From: UBA1926 sp002337215
GTDB lineage: Bacteria > Planctomycetota > Phycisphaerae > Phycisphaerales > UBA1924
DNA length: 64,000 bases
Assembly (NCBI GenBank): GCA_963973795.1
Contig: CAXBAF010000002.1
Location: 206,989-270,988 of the forward strand
Direction: 5' to 3'
Under the pieces are notes generated by a model. That model ran no database searches. It was not told the origin of the DNA and saw nothing but the letters and a program-made list of their open reading frames with translations. This document shows positions 58,185-64,000 of the stretch, piece after piece. The position numbers and the translations under genes were made by a program. Numbering within the stretch: position 1 is the first letter of the stretch; every line of letters begins with the position of its first letter.

Positions 58185-58958
58185 ATGAACGCTTCGATTG
58201 CCCTGATGGGTGCCGCCCTCGCGGGTGGTGTCGCCGTGCCGTGCGCCAGCGCCCAGCCCCTTGTGTCCTTGTTCGACGAATCCGACGAAGGCTGGACAGT
58301 CGAGACACGGAACACCCCCGCGGGCTCGTTCTCGTTCATCGGCGCGTTCACGCCGGACTTCGTCACGAACGGAGGCGATGGAGGCGGCTACCTCTCGGAA
58401 CTCGACCCTGACGGCAACTGGTCGTTCTTTCTCGCACCCGAGGCATGGAACGGCGACCGGTCCGCGTTCAGCGGGCGCGTCCTCCGCTACAGCACGCGGA
58501 CCGACGCCGACTCGTACCCCGACGGGCGGCTCGTGATCCTGTTCGGCAACGACGGCCAGCGGCTCTCGCACGACGCGGGCATCCCGCCCCTCGACACCTG
58601 GACGCGTCGCATCGTCCCCCTTCGCGAGGGCTCGTGGTTCGTTGGCACTTTCGCGAGTGGAGCCGCCGCGACGCAGCCCCAGATCGACGCGGTGCTCGCG
58701 GACCTTGAGGCGCTCTATATCGGGCTCGAGTTCGGGGGCAACACAGCGGAGGAACGGGTGGACCTGGATCGCGTTGCGTTCGGCGCGTGCGCGTGGGACC
58801 TCGACGTCCCGTTCGGCGTGCTCGATCTCGCCGACATCAGCGTGTTCCTCAACGCCTTTGTGGCGAACACCCCCGAGGCCGACCTCGTCCCGGACGGTGT
58901 GTATGACCTCGCGGATATCGGCGTGTTTGTCTCCGGCTTCACGGGCGGTTGCCCTTAA
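58185..58958 (+). CDS. exported laminin-B-like protein with dockerin-like tail
   Basis: 257 residues. GGAGGA lies about nine bases before ATG 58185. After the signal peptide (IALMGAALAGGVAVPCASAQ) a domain of about 165 residues resembles the laminin B (domain IV) sandwich: GWTVETRNTPAGSF, SFFLAPEAWNGDRSAF, RLVILFGNDGQRLSHDAGIP and LEALYIGLEFGG ending in VDLDRVAFGAC. The tail has FGVLDLADISVFLNAF and GVYDLADIGVFVSGF and ends GGCP, as in the proteins at 5528 and 53194. It is probably extracellular and adhesive or carbohydrate-binding; the ligand is unknown. Confidence 0.85.
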   Translation: MNASIALMGAALAGGVAVPCASAQPLVSLFDESDEGWTVETRNTPAGSFSFIGAFTPDFVTNGGDGGGYLSELDPDGNWSFFLAPEAWNGDRSAFSGRVLRYSTRTDADSYPDGRLVILFGNDGQRLSHDAGIPPLDTWTRRIVPLREGSWFVGTFASGAAATQPQIDAVLADLEALYIGLEFGGNTAEERVDLDRVAFGACAWDLDVPFGVLDLADISVFLNAFVANTPEADLVPDGVYDLADIGVFVSGFTGGCP

Positions 58959-58973
58959 AACCCACCGACGACA

Positions 58974-60230
58974 TCACAGCTTCTTCAACGCATCCACCAG
59001 CGCGTCGACGTGCTGATCCGTGTGCGCCGCCGACATCTGGATTCGGAGTCTCGCCTCGCCTTCCGGCACCACGGGGTAGCCGAACCCGATCACGAAGACG
59101 CCCATCTCGAGCAGGCGTTTGCTCATCGCGATCGCCTTGCTCGTCTCGCCCACGATGATCGGCAGGATCGCCGTCGGGCTCTCGAGCACGTCGAACCCCG
59201 CGGCCTTGATCTTCGTGCGAGCGTTGTCGACGTTGGTCTTGAGCCGCTCGACATGCTGCGGCTCGTCCATGATGATCTCCATCGCCTTGTTCGCACTGCA
59301 CGCGATCGTCGCGGGGAGGGCGTTACTAAAGAGAGTCGGCCGGCCCCGCTGGATGAGCAGTTCGATGCCCCGGCGTGAGCCCGCGACGAATCCGCCGGCG
59401 CCGCCGCCCAGGCCTTTGCCCAGCGTGCCGGTGAAGAAGTCGACCTCGCCGATATCGTTGCCGCTGGTGCCGCCCCCGTCGGGGCCCTTGCCCACCATGC
59501 CGTAGTGCTCGTGGGTGCCTCTGCCAGTACGGCCCATCACGCCGTGCCCGTGGCTGTCGTCGACGATCAACATCGCGCCGAACTCATCGCACAGGCCTCG
59601 AATAGCGGGCAGATCGGCGATGTCGCCCTCCATGCTGAAGACGCCGTCGGTGACAACCCAGACCTGCCCGGTGACCTCGGGGTCCTTCGCGGCCGCGATG
59701 AGCTTTTCGCGGAGCACGCCGTAATCCGAGTGCTGGTAGACGCCCTTCTTGACGCCCTTCTTCATCGTGGCCGCCAGCCGGATGCCGTCGATGATGCACG
59801 CGTGGTTGAGCGTGTCGGAAAGAATCAGATCGCCCGGCTCGGCGAAGGTCGGATAGATCGCCTCGTTCGCGGTCCAGCAACTCACGAACGTGTACGACGC
59901 CTCGGTGCCCATGAACTGGGCGATGGTGTGCTCGATCTTCTCGTGGCAGTCGAAGGTGCCGCAGATGAAGCGGACGGAGGCCGTGCCCGCGCCGTACTTC
60001 TTGAGCCCCTCGATGCCCGCCTCGACGACGCGCGGGTCGTTGGCGAGGCCCAGGTAGTTGTTTGAGCAGAAGCAGATCGCTTCCTTGGACGATCCGTCGT
60101 CTTGTCGGAGTGTCACCGTCGGACCCATGGGCCCCTGGATCATCTGGAGGTGCTTGTACTCGCCCTTGCGGGTCAGCTCGTCGAGGACCATGCCGGTGCG
60201 CGCGTCGAAGTTGGATTGCAGTGTGGTCAT
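58974..60230 (-). CDS. kbl: glycine C-acetyltransferase (2-amino-3-ketobutyrate CoA ligase)
   Basis: 418 residues. A PLP-dependent alpha-oxoamine synthase cleaving 2-amino-3-oxobutyrate with CoA to glycine and acetyl-CoA in threonine breakdown. Features: CFCSNNYLGLANDP, GAGTASVRFICGTFDCHEKIE, SDTLNHACIIDGIRL, VDDSHGHGVMGRTGRGTHEH and the PLP lysine in FFTGTLGKGLGG (about residue 272). An insert of about 17 residues (GKGPDGGGTSGNDIG) sits before the PLP motif. No threonine dehydrogenase gene is adjacent. TATCAT at leaderless spacing supports ATG 60230. Confidence 0.93.
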   Translation of the reverse strand: MTTLQSNFDARTGMVLDELTRKGEYKHLQMIQGPMGPTVTLRQDDGSSKEAICFCSNNYLGLANDPRVVEAGIEGLKKYGAGTASVRFICGTFDCHEKIEHTIAQFMGTEASYTFVSCWTANEAIYPTFAEPGDLILSDTLNHACIIDGIRLAATMKKGVKKGVYQHSDYGVLREKLIAAAKDPEVTGQVWVVTDGVFSMEGDIADLPAIRGLCDEFGAMLIVDDSHGHGVMGRTGRGTHEHYGMVGKGPDGGGTSGNDIGEVDFFTGTLGKGLGGGAGGFVAGSRRGIELLIQRGRPTLFSNALPATIACSANKAMEIIMDEPQHVERLKTNVDNARTKIKAAGFDVLESPTAILPIIVGETSKAIAMSKRLLEMGVFVIGFGYPVVPEGEARLRIQMSAAHTDQHVDALVDALKKL

Positions 60231-60236
60231 GTCAGC

Positions 60237-60242
60237 ATGATA
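60237..60242 (-). promoter_or_regulatory. -10 box, leaderless start of kbl
   Basis: TATCAT on the minus strand ends seven bases before ATG 60230. Confidence 0.6.
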
Positions 60243-60296
60243 GTGGACCGCCGGGCGAAGGCCTCCGGGTGAAGCCGAACCGTTGCGGCGCGCGCT

Positions 60297-60330
60297 CGAA
60301 AAAACCCGCGCCGAGTGTCCCGACGCGGGC
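60297..60330 (-). terminator. rho-independent terminator
   Basis: On the minus strand an 11-bp stem, CCCGCGTCGGG with CTCGGCGCGGG (two G-T pairs), is followed by TTTTTT. It ends the glycine-zipper gene before kbl. Confidence 0.8.
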
Positions 60331-60350
60331 TCGTGGTGTTCGCTCTGTGA

Positions 60351-60638
60351 TCAATAGTCGTCGTCGTACCGCCGACGGTTGTCCTTGCGGCTGTTCTGAT
60401 CGCCCAGCACGGCACCACCGACGCCGCCGACGATCGCGCCCGCGGCGGCACCCTTGCCCATATCACCGGTCAGGCTGCCGATGCCCATGCCGGCGAGCGC
60501 ACCCAGCGCCGCGCCCGAGAAGGCGCCCTCGCCCGCGTTGTTGCAGCCGGTCTGGACCGCGAGAATGCCCGCGAGGGCGATCGTCGCCGCACCGCAGCGG
60601 AGGGCCCGACCGGAGAGGTTCTTCGAGTTCGTCGCCAT
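60351..60638 (-). CDS. glycine-zipper outer-membrane lipoprotein
   Basis: 95 residues. AAGGAGG lies five bases before ATG 60638. The signal peptide ends in a lipobox (AGILAVQTGCNNAG). The mature part is a Gly/Ala-rich double zipper (GAALGALAGMGIGSLTGDMG, GAAAGAIVGGVGGAVLGD) as in the SlyB/YMGG glycine-zipper families, then a charged tail RRRYDDDY. Probably membrane-inserted in the outer envelope. A terminator separates it from kbl. Confidence 0.85.
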   Translation of the reverse strand: MATNSKNLSGRALRCGAATIALAGILAVQTGCNNAGEGAFSGAALGALAGMGIGSLTGDMGKGAAAGAIVGGVGGAVLGDQNSRKDNRRRYDDDY

Positions 60639-60849
60639 CGCTTCCTCCTTATGTCGCGGCTCGTCGGCCCCCAAGGGCCATCGCTCGCCGCGGCTGATTC
60701 CGTTGACTCCATCGAGAACGAAACGGGTGATTGTTTGCTCACACTAGCTTATGGGAAAACTCCCGTATCCACCAGACTATTCCGCCTTCAGACTGGGCGG
60801 AAGCAAGAACCTGTGTGTTATCGGTCCTGCGTGTGGGGGGGTGCGGGGC

Positions 60850-61569
60850 TCAGTTCCAGCTCGTTCCTTTCGGCCACTCGCCAGGCTTCTGTTCGACCGC
60901 CTTGCGGATCAGCGAGACCAGGCCCCCGAGATTCTCCTGCACCAGCCGGGTGCGCCGGTCGAGGCTCCCCTCGGCGAGTAGCGCATACCTCGTGGTGTCG
61001 TCGGTCACCAACGCGAACGAGATGATCTCAACGAGAATGGGCGAAGGGATCTGCTCGTTGACGACGAGTTGCATGATCTCGTCGGCCGACGTCAGCCGCT
61101 TGAGTGTGCCGTGCCCGAGTTCCTCACGGAGCCAGTCTCGGAATCCGTCGGCCTGTTCGCTTTCGAGATCGTCCTCTCCGATCGGCTCAAGGATCGCTTC
61201 GCGGTAGAGCCGGTCTTCACTGGGCTCGCTCTCCTCGCTGATCCGAGCCCGGCAGACGCCCTGGAGAATGATGTTGTACCGCCCGTCGTCGAGATGCTCG
61301 TGCTGGACGACCTGTCCCACGCAGACCGCGGGACGCAGCGGCGGGTTGATCACCTGATCGCCATTCGGCTCTGCGATCCCCGGGTCGCCCGCGTACTTCG
61401 CCATCGCTATCTGCCCCGCGCCATCGAGCGCACGGTCCAGCATCTGCCGGTACCGGGGCTCAAAGATGTGCAGCGGGGTGATCTGCTGGGGAAGCATGAC
61501 CACCTGCGGCAGCGGGAACAGCGGCAGCGGACGAGAGAAATTGACTCGGATCGACATTTCCTCGGCCAT
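60850..61569 (-). CDS. LON peptidase substrate-binding (N-terminal) domain protein
   Basis: 239 residues, the Lon N-terminal domain without the ATPase or protease: PLPLFPLPQVVMLPQQITPL, HIFEPRYRQMLDRAL, VGQVVQHEHLDDGRYNIILQ and a helical second half. Such stand-alone proteins are common and their role is unknown, perhaps as protein-binding adaptors. ATG 61569 (TATGGT six bases upstream) or ATG 61557 may be the start; the longer open frame upstream runs across the next promoter and is rejected. Confidence 0.85.
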   Translation of the reverse strand: MAEEMSIRVNFSRPLPLFPLPQVVMLPQQITPLHIFEPRYRQMLDRALDGAGQIAMAKYAGDPGIAEPNGDQVINPPLRPAVCVGQVVQHEHLDDGRYNIILQGVCRARISEESEPSEDRLYREAILEPIGEDDLESEQADGFRDWLREELGHGTLKRLTSADEIMQLVVNEQIPSPILVEIISFALVTDDTTRYALLAEGSLDRRTRLVQENLGGLVSLIRKAVEQKPGEWPKGTSWN

Positions 61570-61762
61570 ACCACACCATACGGCCAAACGCCCCGCCTTG
61601 ATGCACGACCCACCCGCTTCAACCCCGCTCAAACAGACAACAGACCGGAAACAGACCGGCAGGAGCTGTGTACGGCCAAGTACGGCCGGGCCCAGACCCA
61701 CGAAGCCCGGTACAGCTCGGAACAGACTTCGCGCGGATCGGCACACCCCCACCCTTCTTGAA

Positions 61763-61768
61763 TACGCT
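61763..61768 (+). promoter_or_regulatory. -10 box, leaderless start
   Basis: TACGCT ends seven bases before ATG 61775. Confidence 0.6.
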
Positions 61769-61774
61769 GCTCGC

Positions 61775-62401
61775 ATGCCGACTCCGCTCACCGCCGACGC
61801 CGTCATCGACTTGCTGGGCCTCGAGCCGCTCCCCCACGAGGGCGGCGCGTTCCGCGAGACGTATCGGGCCGAGCAGCGCGTGCCGAATCCGTTGGCGGCC
61901 CACGACGCCGAGAACGCGGAGGACGCGACCCGGTCGGCGAGCACACAGATCTACTATCTGCTCCGCGCGGGCGAGACGAGCGCGCTCCACCGCGTCCGTT
62001 CCGACGAGGTCTTCCATCACTACCTGGGCGACCCGGTCATCCAGCTCCGCATCGACGACGGGACGGTGACGTTTGAACCCCCGGCCCGCGACTCGGCTCC
62101 AACAACAGCGCTGGCGACACTGCCGAAGACGACGCTCGACACGATCGGGACCGATCTTGCCCAGGGACATCGCCCCCAAGTCGTCGCCTCCAGGCACGTC
62201 TGGCAGGGTGCGATCCTCGCGAACGACACGCCCCGGCCTCTCGGGTTCGCGCTACTGGGCTGCACCGTGGCGCCGGGGTTCGAGTGGGCCGATTTCGAGC
62301 TCATCACGCCGGACCGCGCCGATCTGCTCGCGCAGCAATTCCCCGAGCACGCGGCGTTGATCGAGACCCTCACCCCTGCGCCGGGCCGCACGCGCGCGTG
62401 A
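61775..62401 (+). CDS. DUF985 cupin protein
   Basis: 208 residues. A single cupin barrel of the DUF985 (YML079w-like) family: LLGLEPLPHEGGAFRETYRA, STQIYYLLRAGETSALHRVR, DEVFHHYLGDPV, and LLGCTVAPGFEWADFEL. Structures of the family bind small ligands but no reaction is firmly assigned. It is slightly longer than usual (about 160-190) owing to an insertion after VTFEPP. ATG 61775 has TACGCT at leaderless spacing. It is convergent with the GNAT gene, with its stop next to that gene's stop. Confidence 0.9.
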   Translation: MPTPLTADAVIDLLGLEPLPHEGGAFRETYRAEQRVPNPLAAHDAENAEDATRSASTQIYYLLRAGETSALHRVRSDEVFHHYLGDPVIQLRIDDGTVTFEPPARDSAPTTALATLPKTTLDTIGTDLAQGHRPQVVASRHVWQGAILANDTPRPLGFALLGCTVAPGFEWADFELITPDRADLLAQQFPEHAALIETLTPAPGRTRA

Positions 62402-62998
62402 TCACACCGCGGCGAGCCGGGCATCGAGATCCTGACGGATCGCGGGCCACTCCGCCTCCGTGATGCTGTACATCGCCGAGTCGCGCCGGTGCCCGTCGGG
62501 CATTACAAGGTGGCTCCGCAGCACCCCCTCGAATGTTGCACCGAGTCTGAGGATCGCCCGTCGGCTCCGTTCGTTCCGCGCATCGGTCTTCAGGCAGACG
62601 CGGATCGCGGGCTCCCCGAACAGACCACCCTCGAAGGCGTGCCCGAGCAGCAGTCTCTTGCACGCGGGGTTCACGATCGTGCCCCGATGAGCCGGGGCGT
62701 ACCACGTCCAGCCGATCTCGACACCCCGGTGCTCGGGTCGAATATCGCAGTAGGTGGTGGACCCAACCACGGCCCCCGACGCCCTGAGCCGAACGGTGTA
62801 GGCACGGATCGTTGGCGCACCCAGCAAGGACTCGCAGTACCTCCTCATGCCGTCCGCGGACCACGGTGTCGGTGGCGCGGTAAACCAACGGAATGTCTCA
62901 GGATCACCCGCCGCAGCAAGCAGCGCCGCGCTGTCCGACACGTCGAGCGGTGCGAGCACGACACGCGGATCGTGCAATACGGGCGTTTCGACATCCAT
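62402..62998 (-). CDS. GNAT family N-acetyltransferase (RimJ/RimL-like)
   Basis: 198 residues. Features of the RimL branch: DPRVVLAPLDVSDSAALL, STTYCDIRPEHRGVEIGWTW, the HRGTIVNPACKRLLLGHAFE acetyl-CoA region and VCLKTDARNERSRRAILRLG, then FEGVLRSHLVMPDGHRRDS. It probably acetylates an amine, amino acid or protein N-terminus; the substrate is unknown. TACGCT at leaderless spacing supports ATG 62998. An extension to 63154 would run antisense into the leuS leader. Confidence 0.88.
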   Translation of the reverse strand: MDVETPVLHDPRVVLAPLDVSDSAALLAAAGDPETFRWFTAPPTPWSADGMRRYCESLLGAPTIRAYTVRLRASGAVVGSTTYCDIRPEHRGVEIGWTWYAPAHRGTIVNPACKRLLLGHAFEGGLFGEPAIRVCLKTDARNERSRRAILRLGATFEGVLRSHLVMPDGHRRDSAMYSITEAEWPAIRQDLDARLAAV

Positions 62999-63004
62999 CC
63001 GGGC

Positions 63005-63010
63005 AGCGTA
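63005..63010 (-). promoter_or_regulatory. -10 box, leaderless start
   Basis: TACGCT on the minus strand ends seven bases before ATG 62998. Confidence 0.6.
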
Positions 63011-63061
63011 CCCATCGCCGAATTGGGGCGGTGCTCGCCGGAGCGGGGCCCTGCCGGTTTC

Positions 63062-63067
63062 TATACT
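63062..63067 (+). promoter_or_regulatory. -10 box upstream of leuS
   Basis: TATACT about 75 bases before ATG 63144. The leader is GC-rich and contains a short hairpin (GCCCCGTTCGGGGC at 63073-63086). Confidence 0.45.
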
Positions 63068-63143
63068 CGTTCGCCCCGTTCGGGGCCTCGGCAACCCGGC
63101 CGGCCTCCTCAGCATCGCATGCCTCACGCGGAAACCAACGACG

Positions 63144-64000
63144 ATGACACCCACCGACCAACCCGCCCACCGCTACACCGCCGAACTCGCCGGCTCCATC
63201 GAGACCGCCCGGCAGCGGGTCTGGGCCGACGCGGGTGTCTTCACCCAGCCCAACCCGGGCGAGCCCGGCTGGGACGCCTCCAAGCCCCGCTACTACTGCC
63301 TCGACATGTTCCCCTACCCGTCGGGCGCGGGCCTCCATGTCGGACACCCCGAGGGGTACACCGCCACCGACATCATCTGCCGATACAAGAAGATGCAGGG
63401 GTTCAGCGTCCTCCACCCGATGGGCTGGGACGCGTTCGGCCTCCCCGCCGAGCAGTACGCCATCCAGACCGGCGTCCACCCCGAGATCACCACCAAGAAG
63501 GCGATCGACAACTTCCGCCGCCAGCTCCAGCGCTTCGGCTTCTGCTACGACTGGTCCCGCGAGTTCGGGACCATCGACCCCGACTACTACAAATGGACGC
63601 AGTGGATCTTCCTGAAGATCTACAACGCCTGGTTCGACACCGAGGCCGAACGCGCCAAGCCCATCGATGAACTGATCGAGAAGCTCGAGTCGGGCGCGCT
63701 CCCCGCGACCTTCAACCCCGACGCCGCGGAGTATTCCGCGGGGGGCACCAGCGGCGGCGAGCTCTTCAAATGGGCCGACCTCGACGAAGAGACCAGACGC
63801 GCCATCATCGATTCCTACCGCCTCACCTATATCGCCGAGCAGACGGTCAACTGGTGCCCCAAGCTGGGCACGGCCCTCGCGAACGAAGAGGTCATCGACG
63901 GCAAGAGCGAACGTGGCGGGTACCCAGTCTTCCGCAAACCTCTCCGCCAGTGGCAGTTCCGCATCACCGCCTACGCGGACCGGTTGCTCCGCGACCTCGA
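63144..64000 (+). CDS. leuS: leucyl-tRNA synthetase, N-terminal part (3' end cut by the window)
   Basis: The first 285 residues of a class I synthetase. The catalytic HIGH-type motif is in DMFPYPSGAGLHVGHPEGYT, then DIICRYKKMQGFSVLHPMGWDAFGLPAEQYA, FRRQLQRFGFCYDWSREFGT and EQTVNWCPKLGTALANEEV, which leads into the editing region. Between FLKIYNAWFDTEAERAKP and EQTVNWC sits an unusual stretch of about 65 residues, partly low-complexity (LESGALPATFNPDAAEYSAG), longer than in E. coli LeuRS. It runs off the end of the window. Confidence 0.95.
   Translation, partial: MTPTDQPAHRYTAELAGSIETARQRVWADAGVFTQPNPGEPGWDASKPRYYCLDMFPYPSGAGLHVGHPEGYTATDIICRYKKMQGFSVLHPMGWDAFGLPAEQYAIQTGVHPEITTKKAIDNFRRQLQRFGFCYDWSREFGTIDPDYYKWTQWIFLKIYNAWFDTEAERAKPIDELIEKLESGALPATFNPDAAEYSAGGTSGGELFKWADLDEETRRAIIDSYRLTYIAEQTVNWCPKLGTALANEEVIDGKSERGGYPVFRKPLRQWQFRITAYADRLLRDL

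Overview
This 64 kb window looks like chromosome from a high-GC planctomycete, most probably class Phycisphaerae. That is inference from content: exported proteins ending in a paired dockerin-like repeat with a terminal Gly-Cys-Pro, a PEP-CTERM protein, a free-standing TPR protein carrying two RNA polymerase alpha C-terminal domains, an LpxB-type LPS gene, the MEP isoprenoid route (dxs, ispA) and a secretin. No rRNA, tRNA, CRISPR array, prophage or plasmid function was seen. Genes lie on both strands in short operons.

Layout. 1-9 kb: S9 peptidase (5' cut), a frameshifted PilZ gene, a BshB1-like deacetylase divergent from a Gfo/Idh/MocA oxidoreductase, a lipoprotein divergent from a tRNA-dihydrouridine synthase, a dockerin protein, and a large CBM9/DUF5916 protein. 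9-14 kb: cyclodeaminase, RsbU-like phosphatase overlapping a YkgJ protein, ABC exporter, zinc-finger protein. 14-25 kb: nadK, dxs, ispA, ExbB/TolQ protein, PtsN, RsmB, a histidine kinase/REC-XRE regulator pair, lpxB, and a PD-(D/E)XK-like protein. 25-34 kb: AGCS symporter, a 910-residue coiled-coil lipoprotein, an RNase HII-like gene overlapping ribD, a membrane protein, YgfZ. 34-48 kb: M42 peptidase, PEP-CTERM protein, HTH/pseudo-receiver protein, an envelope cluster (HEAT protein, one-helix protein, GspD-like secretin, TPR lipoprotein), MATE transporter, TPR/double alpha-CTD protein. 48-64 kb: BFD-like ferredoxin, RNHCP, HAD and DUF1643 proteins, aroC, a DUF2156-like/GNAT fusion, a dockerin hydrolase, truA, another Gfo/Idh gene, a RAYT transposase with its repeats, a laminin-B-like dockerin protein, kbl, a glycine-zipper protein, a LON-domain protein, a DUF985 cupin, a GNAT acetyltransferase and the start of leuS.

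Three signals stand out. First, a REP-associated tyrosine transposase at 57379-57894 is bordered by paired-hairpin elements bounded by GGTGCC and GGCACC. Elements of the same architecture but different stem sequences sit at 18.8 kb and, in tandem, at 32.7-32.9 kb, and truncated copies of a neighbouring gene's 5' end lie beside the transposase. Second, about twenty genes have a TANNNT hexamer ending exactly seven bases before the start codon with no Shine-Dalgarno, which is the signature of leaderless mRNAs, whereas most exported proteins have a good Shine-Dalgarno. At two divergent gene pairs the two -10 boxes overlap. Third, several regulators have unusual architecture: TPR plus two alpha-CTDs, HTH plus a receiver lacking its phospho-acceptor Asp, REC plus XRE, and a receiver-like module inside an exported HEAT protein.
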